The notes under the pieces were generated by a model. The model was given only the letters and a program-made list of their open reading frames with translations. It did no database searches and was not told where the DNA came from. Positions 28,572 through 36,921 of a stretch of DNA of 64,000 nt are shown here, piece after piece (within the stretch, counting starts at the first letter, position 1; each line of letters begins with the position of its first letter). Both the position numbers and the translations under genes were made by a program. Origin of the DNA: Pseudomonadota bacterium (GTDB taxonomy: Bacteria > Pseudomonadota > Gammaproteobacteria > Burkholderiales > JAJZQI01); contig JAJZQI010000001.1 in assembly GCA_021851875.1 (NCBI GenBank), positions 145,511-209,510 of the forward strand, read 5' to 3'.

Positions 28572-28982
28572 TTAGACGGGGAGCTGTTGCGGCAGAAAGA
28601 CCGGTCGGCCAGGGGCGGAGAGCGAAAATACCCGGCTTATCTCATTTTCGAGCCGAGCGTAAGCGTCTACCTTCAGGGTCGGAACGGCGGTCAACCCAAA
28701 AATGATCGAATTTGTCGCAACGCGATCCATGTGTGTTGCCGCATCCGACTACCTGTTCAGCATTTTCCCGCACAGGGATGTTGATCACGCATTCTTCAGT
28801 GGCTTCCAGCAGGGTAAAGGAATCGTTCTGATTGCTCACCGCACAGCCGATCAGCGGCGGCACGAACTCGATCATGGTGTGCCAGGATTGCATCTTGCCT
28901 TCAAAAGCGTGCTGAGCATGATGACAGGACCGGTTTTCAGCAGGCCATAGACTTCTGGCAACGCCAATTCCGTTTTTGCCAT
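28572..28982 (-). pseudogene. flavin reductase-like (FMN-binding split barrel) pseudogene, two frameshifts and truncated
   Basis: ATG 28982 (GGAG 8 bases upstream) reads MAKTELALPEVYGLLKTGP and reaches VIMLSTL. A missing T in the AAAA/TTTT run at 28903-28906 shifts the frame; one base over, the match continues as FEGKMQSWHTMIEF, GCAVSNQNDSF, ATEECVINIP and VVGCGNTHG. A second shift in the five-base run at 28698-28702 leads to HFGLTAVPTLKVDA. Beyond that the family sequence (about 190 residues) is lost and a stop comes at 28572. Both shifts are in homopolymers, so assembly error is possible, but the missing C-terminus argues for a real pseudogene. Confidence 0.75.
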
Positions 28983-29107
28983 GCGTGGGACTCCGTTCCG
29001 GCTGCTTGGGGGTGAATTCATCTTAATACATCCTGTTCATAGCCCTAAGCCGGCCGATTCGCCCGGAATCCACGCGTGATTCCGGCATTTCATGGGAAAG
29101 TTGGCGG

Positions 29108-29638
29108 TCAGTCTTGCAGCAACATCAGTAAATCGGTCACCCCCACATCCACGCCTTGCTGTGTCAGCAATGTCGTTGTTTGACCACGGTGGTGCGTCTG
29201 GTGATTGAAAAAGTGCGTGAGTGTGCCGAAAAAATCTTTCGTCACCGGCACGCCTTTGGTGGTGACAAAACTGAAGGGTTGATCCAGCATCGCGTCAGGA
29301 ATGGCGTCCACCAGATCTAGAATGAACGCATCGAGCAGCAGCCGGTATGCGGCCAATTGTTCGAAACTCTCAAACAGATGGCCATCCAGGCTGGTGGGCG
29401 ATGCCAGCTGAGGCAGGGTGGGGTGATTGGCCATCGTTGGCACGAAATTGGCAAAGCGTTTGAGCCATAGCGTATCGCCCACGGCGAGGTGGTTCAGCGT
29501 GCCGAAGATCGACTTGAAAAACGCTCCGCGGTCCCGCTGCAGCTCTGCTTCCGGCAGATTGCGACAAGCAGCATAGACTTTCTCGTTCATCCACCGGTTA
29601 TACGTTGCCAGCAGTTTCAGTTGTTCCATGCGGTTCAT
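29108..29638 (-). CDS. DinB family protein (putative metal-dependent hydrolase/transferase)
   Basis: 176 residues from ATG 29638, which overlaps the upstream stop (ATGA); a second ATG at 29629 is possible. The DinB/YfiT four-helix fold is indicated by LLATYNRWMNEKVYAAC, FGTLNHLAVGDTLWL and FFNHQTHHRGQTTTLL, which supply the three metal-binding histidines. Members act with thiols (bacillithiol, mycothiol) or have unknown reactions. It is the last gene of a tight minus-strand trio with an NTF2-like and a RidA-like gene. Confidence 0.85.
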   Translation of the reverse strand: MNRMEQLKLLATYNRWMNEKVYAACRNLPEAELQRDRGAFFKSIFGTLNHLAVGDTLWLKRFANFVPTMANHPTLPQLASPTSLDGHLFESFEQLAAYRLLLDAFILDLVDAIPDAMLDQPFSFVTTKGVPVTKDFFGTLTHFFNHQTHHRGQTTTLLTQQGVDVGVTDLLMLLQD

Positions 29639-30033
29639 TGCAGCTCCACTCCGTATGAGTTGTCGATCAGGCAACGCCATTTGCCGTCGGCATCCAGGTG
29701 GAACACGTAAGTTGGTTTGCGTTCCATGGACACGCGCGGAACGTTTACACCTTCTGCCGCCAGTTTCAGGGAACACACCACCAGCACCACGCCGCCGCCC
29801 TCAATCACGTGAAAATCGCTCTGGCTGATAGGGAGTGTGTGGTTGAAATAGGCAAAGATCGCTTCGAATGCCTTGGCAATCTGCGTTTTGCCCTGAGCCA
29901 GTCGCCCCGGTTCAATCACCAGGGTGGCATCGTCAGCATAAAACTCCAGCAGCGCAGCAATGTCGCGCCGGTTGATCGCCGCATCGGCCTGTTCAATTGC
30001 TTGCAGAACCGCGTGTGTCATGGCTCGGTGCAT
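29635..30033 (-). CDS. NTF2-like / SnoaL-type (DUF4440) protein
   Basis: 132 residues from ATG 30033; GTG 30036 and ATG 30021 are alternatives without a clear ribosome site to decide. The cone-shaped alpha+beta fold of the NTF2-like superfamily is suggested by AIEQADAAINRRDIAALLEFYADDATLVIEPG, with the usual N-terminal helix then the ADDA turn, and by a C-terminal strand pair around MERKPTYVFHLDADGKWRCL. Catalytic residues of a known isomerase are not evident. It sits 3 bases after the RidA-like stop and overlaps the DinB start, so the three are likely cotranslated. Confidence 0.8.
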   Translation of the reverse strand: MHRAMTHAVLQAIEQADAAINRRDIAALLEFYADDATLVIEPGRLAQGKTQIAKAFEAIFAYFNHTLPISQSDFHVIEGGGVVLVVCSLKLAAEGVNVPRVSMERKPTYVFHLDADGKWRCLIDNSYGVELQ

Positions 30034-30036
30034 CAC

Positions 30037-30399
30037 TTATTTGTATGCGTCGCCGGCGGCTGCCACAAATGCCATCTCCACCAGATATTCCGGGTTGGCC
30101 AGCTCCACTTTCACACAGGCGCGTGCAGGCGCGCTGTCCGACGGGAACCAGGTGTCCCATAGTTCATTCATGGCGGCGTAGTTGGCAAAGTCCGTCAGAT
30201 AAATCGTGACCGACAGAATGCGCGAGTTGTCGCTGCCAATACTGGCAAGCTTTTGCTTGGCCTGGTCGAAAATCTGCCGCACCTGGCCTTTGATATCGGC
30301 CGTGGTGTCCGTGTCGGCCACTTCCACAAAATGCGCGATGCCGTTGAAAATGGTGATCTCAGACCAGCGGTTGTTGCTGTTGATGCGGTGGATTTGCAT
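30037..30399 (-). CDS. RidA / YjgF / UK114 family protein
   Basis: 120 residues. RidA-type trimers deaminate reactive enamine/imine intermediates released by PLP enzymes; other subfamilies do other jobs. Family features are VRQIFDQAKQKLASIGSD, ILSVTIYLTDFANYAAMNELWDTWFP and PARACVKVELANPEYLVEMAFVA, the last with the conserved arginine of the active site followed by the strand that ends in E. The N-terminus is atypical (RINSNNRWSEITIFNG), so it belongs to an outlying subfamily. First gene of the RidA-NTF2-DinB run. Confidence 0.87.
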   Translation of the reverse strand: MQIHRINSNNRWSEITIFNGIAHFVEVADTDTTADIKGQVRQIFDQAKQKLASIGSDNSRILSVTIYLTDFANYAAMNELWDTWFPSDSAPARACVKVELANPEYLVEMAFVAAAGDAYK

Positions 30400-30451
30400 G
30401 GTGCTGTTTCAAATGAATGGCATAAACAGTCATCATACCGTGATCACTGGG

Positions 30452-31336
30452 TTATTGTGTCACTGGGTGCGGGGCGCGTTTATCCTTTTCGTATGCAGGC
30501 AACGGCGCACCGCAATCACGACAGAATTTGGCGCTGGGCGAATGGCCTTCCGACAGGCATTCCGGGCAGGTGCGCGCGGTCACTTCATAGTTGCGAAAGC
30601 GCTCGGCGGCCATTTCACTGGTGACAATGCCGGTGGGTACAGCCAGGGTGCCCCAACCCAAAAGCATGATCGCCGAAGCGATAAAGCGGCCCAGATCGGT
30701 TTTGGGCGTAATGTCGCCGAACCCGACCGTCGTCACGGTCGTAATCGCCCAGTAAATCGAAACGGGTATGCTGGTAAAACCATTCTCCGGGCCTTCTACT
30801 ACGTACAGCACCGTGCCGAGTATCACCACCGTCATGAGTACCACGGACAAGAAAATCATGATCTTGCGCGCGCTCAGGCGCAAGGCTCGGCCGAGTTGCT
30901 GATACTCCACAACAAACTGGGCCAGGCGCAAAATCCGGAACACACGCAGCATGCGCAAAATGCGGACATCCAGCAGGGCGTGCGATCCGGGCACGAAAAA
31001 CGCCAGATAAGTCGGCATTACTGATAACAGATCAACAATGCCAAAGAAACTGGTGGCATAGCGGAGCGGGTGACGTACGCAGATCAATCGGGCCACATAT
31101 TCCAGCGTGAACACAATGGTGAAAAACCACTCCAGAACGGTAAATGTTTCGCCGTAGCTGTCATGCAGTGCACGCACGCTGTCGGCCAGAACAACTGCCA
31201 CGCTGAGCAGAATCAGCGCAATCAGCACCCGGTCAAACAGCATGCCGGCACGGGTGTCGGCTTCAAAAATAATGGTGTAAAGCGACAGGCGCCAGCCGGC
31301 CAGCGGTTTGCCATAATGGGGTTCATTGGGGTTCAT
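30452..31336 (-). CDS. voltage-gated potassium channel with C-terminal zinc ribbon
   Basis: 294 residues. Six membrane helices: S1-S3, a charged S4 (RILRMLRVFRILRL, arginines three apart), S5, the pore loop with the K+ filter TTVGFGD, and S6. After S6 a Cys4 ribbon CPECLSEGHSPSAKFCRDCG lies in the cytosolic tail. It is the Kv-like, non-CNG type of bacterial channel. The start is unusual: the annotated ATG at 31336 lies in a 10-bp tandem repeat and has no Shine-Dalgarno sequence. An upstream ATG at 31370 has GAGG 7 bases before it but is out of frame with two repeat copies; with one copy it would read in frame (MQSRSSSPANPNEP then HYGKPL). Confidence 0.9.
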   Translation of the reverse strand: MNPNEPHYGKPLAGWRLSLYTIIFEADTRAGMLFDRVLIALILLSVAVVLADSVRALHDSYGETFTVLEWFFTIVFTLEYVARLICVRHPLRYATSFFGIVDLLSVMPTYLAFFVPGSHALLDVRILRMLRVFRILRLAQFVVEYQQLGRALRLSARKIMIFLSVVLMTVVILGTVLYVVEGPENGFTSIPVSIYWAITTVTTVGFGDITPKTDLGRFIASAIMLLGWGTLAVPTGIVTSEMAAERFRNYEVTARTCPECLSEGHSPSAKFCRDCGAPLPAYEKDKRAPHPVTQ

Positions 31337-31343
31337 TGGGGTT
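31318..31343. repeat. 10-bp tandem repeat covering the channel start codon
   Basis: GGGGTTCATT (plus strand) occurs twice, at 31318 and 31328, followed by a partial GGGGTT at 31338. On the gene's strand the unit is AATGAACCCC, so each copy carries an ATG. The copy number sets which ATG is in frame with the channel. Confidence 0.85.
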
Positions 31344-31563
31344 GGCGGGTGACGATGAACGGGATTGCATGAAACGGCCTCGATGCTGACTTTAACTTAG
31401 GGTAATGATAGACCGTTCCCGGCTCAAGCGCTGTAGGCGTCAAGCGAGGCTCGCTGTACTGGCCGGGCGTGGTGGTCATGCTACCATTGGGCCGTGTCAG
31501 CTTATTGGGCTGGCCCATTCGGCTGGATCAGCGACAAAACGGATTCTATTCAAAGGAAATAAC

Positions 31564-32448
31564 ATGCAGCCTGCAGTTGGATACATCGGTCTGGGCGTCA
31601 TGGGCGGCGCCTGCGCCGGCAACCTCCTCAAGGCCGGCTATTCATTGCATGTATATGCCCGTCGGCCGGAGCAGATGCAAGGCCTTGTTGCAGCCGGTGC
31701 GGTGGCACACGCCAGCCCGGCAGAACTGGCGCGGCACTGCAGCGTGATTTTCACCAACGTCTCCGATGCGCCCGATGTCGAGCAGGTAGTGCTGGGAGAA
31801 AATGGCGTCGTCCATGGGGCTAAAAAATCCAGCGTGGTGGTGGATATGAGCACCATCCTGCCATCTGCTGCACGCAATATTGCTGCCGAGCTGGCCGGGA
31901 ACGGTGTCGAATTTCTGGATGCACCGGTTTCCGGCGGCAGCCAGGGGGCCATCGACGGGACGCTCTCCATTATGGTGGGAGGTAAGCAAAAAGTGTTTGA
32001 GCGCCTGCTGCCGGTGTTGCAGGTGATGGGCAAAAATATCGTGCATGTTGGTGATTCCGGTGCGGGGCAAGTGGCCAAGGCCTGCAACCAGATCGTCGTC
32101 AGCCAAACACTGGGCGCCATTGCCGAAGCCTACACCCTGGCAGCGGCGGCCGGGGTGGACCCGGCCAAGGTGAGGCAGGCGTTGCTGGGCGGTTTTGTCG
32201 CCAGCAAGATGCTGGAAGTGCACGGTCAGCGCATGCTCACGCATAACTTCACTCCCGGATTCAAGGCCAAGCTGCACAACAAGGATATGGACATCGTGCA
32301 ACGGTTTGCCGAGGAACTGGGAATCGACTTGCCCGGCACCGATCTGGTGGCCGGCTATATCAAAGAAGTGGTTGAAGCGGGGTTGGGGGAGGAGGACTCG
32401 TCAGCCCTGTCCACGTTGTTTGAAAAGAAGTGGGGTAAGTCGTTTTAG
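31564..32448 (+). CDS. NAD(P)-dependent beta-hydroxyacid dehydrogenase (3-hydroxyisobutyrate dehydrogenase / GarR family)
   Basis: 294 residues from ATG 31564, which has AAAGGAAA 4-11 bases upstream; the frame is open to 31405 but no family sequence lies there. The Rossmann motif is VGYIGLGVMGGACAGNLL, substrate-binding DAPVSGGSQGAIDGTLSIMVGG, and the catalytic lysine region GAGQVAKACNQIVV. C-terminal helices are standard. Relatives act on 3-hydroxyisobutyrate, tartronate semialdehyde or related acids, or as succinic-semialdehyde reductases; the sequence alone does not settle which. It is divergent from the potassium channel. Confidence 0.9.
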   Translation: MQPAVGYIGLGVMGGACAGNLLKAGYSLHVYARRPEQMQGLVAAGAVAHASPAELARHCSVIFTNVSDAPDVEQVVLGENGVVHGAKKSSVVVDMSTILPSAARNIAAELAGNGVEFLDAPVSGGSQGAIDGTLSIMVGGKQKVFERLLPVLQVMGKNIVHVGDSGAGQVAKACNQIVVSQTLGAIAEAYTLAAAAGVDPAKVRQALLGGFVASKMLEVHGQRMLTHNFTPGFKAKLHNKDMDIVQRFAEELGIDLPGTDLVAGYIKEVVEAGLGEEDSSALSTLFEKKWGKSF

Positions 32449-32512
32449 CTTGAACCCGAGCGCAAGGCCTGATCCAGCGATAAGGCCTTGCAGAGTCGGT
32501 GATCGACTGAGC

Positions 32513-33169
32513 TTATACGCGCACGACAACGCTGCTCAGTCTGCGGCGGGACTTGGGCAGTTTCGCATTGAAGTCTTCGGCGGGGTGACGGTAGCCAATG
32601 GCCAAGGCCAGATGGCATTCATAGCCGCCGAGTTCCTTTTCAAACTCTTTACCCACCAGCTCGGCATCCATCCCTTCCATGGTGGTGGAATCAATTCTCA
32701 GCCGGGCGAGCGTATGCAACGCGTTACCCAGCGCAATGTATGTCTGTGCTTTGGTCCAGTTGCCGTTGAAACCGTTCTCATCCGTGTTCATCTCGGCGAA
32801 CACATAGGCGCCAAAGGCCTTGTCTCTGTTTTCCGGCGTGGTGCGTTGATCTTCGATACCATTATCCACCACCTCGGCATAGTCTTCGCGGGTATAACGC
32901 GGGTTGTGGGCAAACAGAATAATGTGCGAGCTTTCCAGAATATGCGGCTCATTAAACTGGAACTTGTTGGCAAAGGTTTTCTTCATGCGGGCTTTGGCGG
33001 CATTGCTCTCCAGCACAATAAATTTCCAGGGTTGTGAATTGATGGACGATGCCGACAGGCGCAAGGCTTCCAAAAGCACATCAAGATCCGCTTGCGACAC
33101 TTTCCGGCTGGGATCGTATTTCTTGGTGGTGTATCGCCAATTGAGGTCTTCAATAATCGGGTTGTTCAT
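32513..33169 (-). CDS. NAD(P)H nitroreductase (NfsB-like)
   Basis: 218 residues. FMN-binding features are RYTTKKYDPSRKVS near the start, LRLSASSINSQPWKFIV, and GYRHPAEDFNAKLPKSRR at the end, the last giving the phosphate-binding basic cluster. NfsB/YfkO-type enzymes reduce nitroaromatics, quinones or flavins. It is transcribed divergently from an HxlR-type regulator with N-terminal cysteines, the arrangement of redox-inducible nitroreductase/HypR pairs. Confidence 0.92.
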   Translation of the reverse strand: MNNPIIEDLNWRYTTKKYDPSRKVSQADLDVLLEALRLSASSINSQPWKFIVLESNAAKARMKKTFANKFQFNEPHILESSHIILFAHNPRYTREDYAEVVDNGIEDQRTTPENRDKAFGAYVFAEMNTDENGFNGNWTKAQTYIALGNALHTLARLRIDSTTMEGMDAELVGKEFEKELGGYECHLALAIGYRHPAEDFNAKLPKSRRRLSSVVVRV

Positions 33170-33242
33170 GGATCACTCCTGGCGGCTTATCGGGTTGCTG
33201 TTAAAGTGCAGCGAGAATACACTATGCCTGTTAAGAATATAA

Positions 33243-33282
33243 GTACATACGGAAATGTTATATAGTATCTATTGGTATACCA
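33243..33282. promoter_or_regulatory. candidate HxlR operator between nitroreductase and regulator
   Basis: The divergent spacer contains the 10-bp palindrome TGGTATACCA (33273-33282) right before the HxlR Shine-Dalgarno, plus a GTAC-ATAC half-site near 33243 and the TATAGT hexamer at 33260 that could be a -10. Palindromes with GTAT/ATAC half-sites are plausible sites for a dimeric winged-helix regulator, but no binding evidence exists. Confidence 0.35.
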
Positions 33283-33294
33283 TTGGAGACGCTT

Positions 33295-33639
33295 ATGGCC
33301 CATGCCAAATATGACTGCAGCCCGGGTTGCCCGGTTGAAGCGGCTTTGGAAGTGATTGGCGGCAAGTGGAAAGGGGTGATCCTTTACCGCCTGCTGGAGG
33401 AAACGCTGCGCTTTAACGAATTGCGCCGCTTAATGCCGGGCGTGACTCAAAGAATGCTGACCAAGCAACTAAGGGAACTGGAAACGGATGATTTGATTGC
33501 CAGGAAGGTTTACCCGGAAGTGCCGCCCAAAGTGGAGTATTCAATGACGGAATACGGCAGGAAACTGGCGCCGGTTATCTATTCGCTACAGGAATGGGGC
33601 ACTCAGCATTTGGCGAAAGCGGCGAAGAGGCACGCGTAG
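33295..33639 (+). CDS. HxlR-family transcriptional regulator
   Basis: 114 residues from ATG 33295 (GGAG 6 bases upstream; a TTG at 33283 overlaps that ribosome site and is less likely). The winged-helix is VEAALEVIGGKWKGVILYRLL followed by RFNELRRLMPGVTQRMLTKQ and the wing ETDDLIARKVYPEVPPKVEYS. Two cysteines, C8 and C12 (YDCSPGCPVE), precede the domain; in HypR/YodB relatives such cysteines sense disulfide or quinone stress. It is divergent from the nitroreductase. The stop codon is supplied by the left end of the inverted-repeat element at 33634. Confidence 0.9.
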   Translation: MAHAKYDCSPGCPVEAALEVIGGKWKGVILYRLLEETLRFNELRRLMPGVTQRMLTKQLRELETDDLIARKVYPEVPPKVEYSMTEYGRKLAPVIYSLQEWGTQHLAKAAKRHA

Positions 33640-33734
33640 GGCGCAATCGTTATTGCGCCGAATGGGGGCAACATCACACCCAGTGTCGATCTGAATGAAT
33701 ACGGCGCAATGCCTTCAGTTATTGCGCCCTACGC
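33634..33734. mobile_element. REP/MITE-like palindromic element, 101 bp
   Basis: Perfect 14-bp terminal inverted repeats GCGTAGGGCGCAAT (33634-33647) and ATTGCGCCCTACGC (33721-33734). Each end is also a small hairpin: the left folds with ATTGCGCC at 33652-33659, the right with GGCGCAAT at 33703-33710. It encodes no protein. The form resembles REP/BIME or MITE-type repeats of the GTAGGGCGCAAT type known in several bacteria. The stop of HxlR (TAG, 33637-33639) is within the left repeat. Confidence 0.75.
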
Positions 33735-33806
33735 TTGCTGCGGATGCGTTTGTGGCAAATGTGTGTATGGATTCATCATTTCTCACTATCCGGGTGAAGC
33801 GGCAAT

Positions 33807-33840
33807 AAAAAAGGCGAAGGGTTCAACCCTTCGCCTTTTT
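33807..33840. terminator. bidirectional terminator downstream of lysS
   Basis: AAAAAGGCGAAGGG (33808-33821) pairs with CCCTTCGCCTTTTT (33827-33840) around a 5-base loop. The A and T runs flank the GC stem on both strands. It lies about 20 bases after the lysS stop (minus) and also faces the HxlR transcript (plus). Confidence 0.88.
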
Positions 33841-33859
33841 GCTGCTTGCTGTTCGCTGC

Positions 33860-35386
33860 TCACACCCTATGGTGTTCCTGCCGCATTTGCGGGAAGAGGA
33901 TGACGTCGCGGATGGATGGGGCGTCGGTGAGCAGCATGACCAGACGGTCGATGCCGATGCCTTCGCCGGCGGTGGGGGGCAGGCCGTATTCCAGGGCGCG
34001 GATGTAGTCGGCGTCGAAGTGCATTGCTTCGGCGTCGCCGGCTTCTTTTTGGCGCACTTGTTCCATGAAGCGTTCGGCCTGGTCTTCGGCGTCGTTCAAC
34101 TCGGAGAAGCCATTGGCGATTTCACGGCCGACGATGAACAGTTCGAAGCGGTCGGTGATGTCAGGGTTGTTGTCGTTGCGGCGGGCCAGCGGGGAGACTT
34201 CGGCCGGGTAGTCGATGATGAAGGTGGGCTGCCACAGCTGGGTTTCAGTGGTTTCTTCGAAGAAGCTGAGCTGCAGGCCGCCGATGCCGTCTTCCGGACG
34301 GTACTTGGCTTTCATCTGGTCCATGGTGCTGGTGAGGAAAGCGCGGTCATTCAGCTGCTCAACGGTGTATTGCGGATTGTATTTGCGGATGGCGTCAACG
34401 ATGGTGAGGCGGTCGAAGGGGCTGCCCAGATCGACTTCCTTGCCCTGGTAGTTGACAACATTGGTGCCCAGCACTTTGCTGGCGATGCTGCGGAACATCT
34501 GCTCGGTGAAGTCCATGAGGTATTTGTAGTCGCGGTAGGCCTCGTAGAATTCCATCATGGTGAATTCCGGGTTGTGCCGCGTGCTCATGCCTTCGTTGCG
34601 GAAGTTGCGGTTGATTTCGAATACTTTTTCGAAGCCGCCGACCACCAGGCGCTTGAGGTACAGTTCCGGTGCGATACGCAAAAACAGCTGGGTATCCAGC
34701 GCGTTGTGGTGGGTGACGAAGGGCTTGGCGTTGGCGCCGCCGGGGATGGGGTGCATCATGGGGGTTTCGACTTCCAGGAAGCCCCAGCCGGTCATGAATT
34801 CGCGCATGGCCTGGATGATCTTGGAGCGGACCATGAAAGTATGCCGCGCTTCTTCGTTGGTGATCAGGTCCAGGTAGCGCTGGCGGTATTTTTGTTCCTG
34901 GTCGGTGAGGCCGTGGAATTTTTCCGGCAGCGGGCGCAGCGATTTGGTTAAGAGGCGCAGTTCGCTGCAGCGGATGGACAGTTCGCCCTTGTTGGTTTTG
35001 AACAGGGTGCCGCGGCAGGCGATGATGTCGCCCATGTCCCAGTGTTTGAAGGCTTCGTGCACGTCGGCCCCGACGCCTTCATCGTTGATGTAGAACTGCA
35101 TGCGGCCGGTGCTGTCCTGCACGGTGGCGAAGCTGGCCTTACCCATGACGCGCTTGAGCATCATGCGGCCGGCGTAGGCGACCTGCACGTTGAGGCTTTC
35201 CAAATCTTCTTTTGATTTATCTTCGTACTGGCCGATGAGGTAGTTGGCGCAGTGCTCGCGCTGGAAGTCGTTGGGGAAGGCGATGCCCTGTTTTCGCAGT
35301 TCACCCAGCTTGGCGCGGCGTTCGCCGATGATCTGGTTTTCGTCTTCGGCTGAAGGGATCAGTTCTTCGTTCAGGGTGGAGGTCAT
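33860..35386 (-). CDS. lysS: lysine--tRNA ligase (class II)
   Basis: 508 residues. LysRS charges tRNA-Lys. The N-terminal OB-fold anticodon domain (about 55-180) precedes the class II core: motif 2 [16 protein letters not shown] and motif 3 [12 protein letters not shown]. It lies in the lysS-DUF486-prfB-recJ-rpfE order and precedes the terminator at 33807. The start ATG at 35386 is 5 bases after the DUF486 stop. Confidence 0.97.
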   Translation of the reverse strand: MTSTLNEELIPSAEDENQIIGERRAKLGELRKQGIAFPNDFQREHCANYLIGQYEDKSKEDLESLNVQVAYAGRMMLKRVMGKASFATVQDSTGRMQFYINDEGVGADVHEAFKHWDMGDIIACRGTLFKTNKGELSIRCSELRLLTKSLRPLPEKFHGLTDQEQKYRQRYLDLITNEEARHTFMVRSKIIQAMREFMTGWGFLEVETPMMHPIPGGANAKPFVTHHNALDTQLFLRIAPELYLKRLVVGGFEKVFEINRNFRNEGMSTRHNPEFTMMEFYEAYRDYKYLMDFTEQMFRSIASKVLGTNVVNYQGKEVDLGSPFDRLTIVDAIRKYNPQYTVEQLNDRAFLTSTMDQMKAKYRPEDGIGGLQLSFFEETTETQLWQPTFIIDYPAEVSPLARRNDNNPDITDRFELFIVGREIANGFSELNDAEDQAERFMEQVRQKEAGDAEAMHFDADYIRALEYGLPPTAGEGIGIDRLVMLLTDAPSIRDVILFPQMRQEHHRV

Positions 35387-35390
35387 CGGA

Positions 35391-35732
35391 TTATTCCTTA
35401 AAAATGAAATACACCGCGCCCATCAGGCACAGTGACGCCCACAGGTAATTGAGGGTGAGCTGCTGGCGCATGTACAGCATGGCAAAGGGAGCGAACACGG
35501 CCAATGTGATCACTTCCTGCATGATTTTCAGTTGCGGCAGGGACAGCGCGGTGAAACCGATGCGGTTGGCCGGCACCTGCAGCATGTATTCGGCCAGTGC
35601 GATGCACCAGCTGATGAGGGCGGCCGTCCACCAGGGCTTGTCGGCCAGGTTTTTCAGATGCGCGTACCAGGCAAAGGTCATGAACACGTTGGATAACGTG
35701 AGCAGGATGGCGGTTTGCAAGAGGACGGGCAT
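35391..35732 (-). CDS. DUF486 / DMT-like small membrane protein
   Basis: 113 residues with four hydrophobic helices (near 4-22, 33-50, 70-88 and 92-110). The phrase [19 protein letters not shown] and the segment [18 protein letters not shown] are characteristic of DUF486 proteins, related to EamA/DMT transporters. Function is unknown; a metabolite or ion carrier is only a guess. It is squeezed between lysS (5 bases after) and prfB (23 bases before), and probably belongs to the same transcript. Confidence 0.82.
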   Translation of the reverse strand: MPVLLQTAILLTLSNVFMTFAWYAHLKNLADKPWWTAALISWCIALAEYMLQVPANRIGFTALSLPQLKIMQEVITLAVFAPFAMLYMRQQLTLNYLWASLCLMGAVYFIFKE

Positions 35733-35755
35733 GGTGGGCGGGCCGGGTCAATGGC

Positions 35756-36860
35756 TTACACGCCCTGCTTGAGGCTGGCGGCGATGAAATCGTCCAGTGC
35801 GCCATCCAGCACGGCCTGGGTGTTGCCCACTTCGTGGTTGGTGCGCAGGTCCTTGATGCGCGACTGATCGAGCACGTAGGAACGGATCTGGTGGCCCCAG
35901 CCGATGTCGGTCTTGGCGTCTTCCAGTTGCTGCTGCTCGGACTGGCGCTTGCGCAGCTCGGCTTCATACAGGCGCGATTTCAGCATGGCCATGGCTTCGG
36001 CACGGTTGCGGTGCTGCGAGCGGTCGTTCTGGCACTGCACCACAATGCCGGAGGGCGCATGGGTAATCCGCACGGCGGAGTCGGTTTTGTTGATGTGCTG
36101 ACCGCCGGCGCCGGAGGCGCGATACGTGTCGATGCGCAGGTCGGCCGGGTTGATGTCGATTTCAATCGACTCGTCCACCTCGGGGTAGACGAACACGCTG
36201 CAGAATGAGGTGTGGCGGCGGGCGTTGGAGTCGAACGGCGACTTGCGCACCAGGCGGTGCACGCCGGATTCGGTACGCAGGAAGCCGTAGGCGTATTCGC
36301 CGGAGACCTTGATGGTAGCGCTCTTGATGCCGGCCACCTCACCCTCGGATTCTTCCAGCAGTTCGACGGTAAAGCCCTTGCGCTCGCAATAACGCAGGTA
36401 CATGCGTTCGAGCATGGAGGCCCAGTCCTGCGCTTCGGTGCCGCCCGAGCCGGACTGGATGTCGATAAAGCAGTTGTTGGGGTCCATCGGGTTGGAGAAC
36501 ATGCGGCGGAATTCCAGCCCGCCGATGACCTGCTCGATGGCATCGACGTCGGCGGATACGCTTTGCAGCGTGTCGTCGTCGTTTTCTTCGCGCGCCATGT
36601 CGAACAGCTCTTTGGCGGCTTCGATGTCGGATTCGGCTTTTTGCAGAGTGTTGACTACACCCTCCAGTTCGGCGCGCTCGCGGCCCAGATCCTGGGCTTT
36701 TTTGGCGTCATCCCAGACCTTGGGGTCTTCCAGCAGGCGGCTTACTTCTTCGAGGCGGTCTTTTTTGCGGTCGTAGTCAAAGATACCCCCGTAACCCACG
36801 TTCGCGCTCGGCGAGGTCGGTCAGGTGGTTGGACAGTTGGTTGAGTTGTTCTGCTTCCAT
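35756..36860 (-). CDS. prfB: peptide chain release factor 2, with programmed +1 frameshift
   Basis: RF2 reads UAA and UGA stops. Translation starts at ATG 36860 ([16 protein letters not shown]), runs 27 codons to CTT-TGA at 36777-36782, and continues +1 into the long frame ([12 protein letters not shown]). The full product is 367 residues, as in E. coli. The class-I release-factor GGQ motif is present as [15 protein letters not shown], and the RF2 specificity tripeptide region is ESSGPF-like around [13 protein letters not shown]. The downstream frame alone (to 36799) is not the real gene. Confidence 0.97.
36777..36790 (-). promoter_or_regulatory. RF2 autoregulatory frameshift site
   Basis: On the gene strand the sequence is GGGGG-TAT-CTT-TGA-C. 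The G-run acts as an internal Shine-Dalgarno three bases before the CTT slippery codon; TGA is the in-frame stop read by RF2 itself. When RF2 is scarce, ribosomes slip +1 and make more RF2. This matches the E. coli prfB site except for one base in the purine run. Confidence 0.95.
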
Positions 36861-36921
36861 GGCTTCAGTCCGGCAAAAAGTGCATCCAAACCGGATATTA
36901 TAGCGTAAGCACAGAGGGGTG

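Noticed and set aside
33839..34951. 370-codon open frame on the plus strand
   Set aside because: It is antisense to lysS, whose protein is unmistakable; long antisense frames are common in GC-rich genes.
35756..36799. prfB starting at 36799
   Set aside because: The frame lacks the RF2 N-terminus; the programmed frameshift from ATG 36860 explains it.
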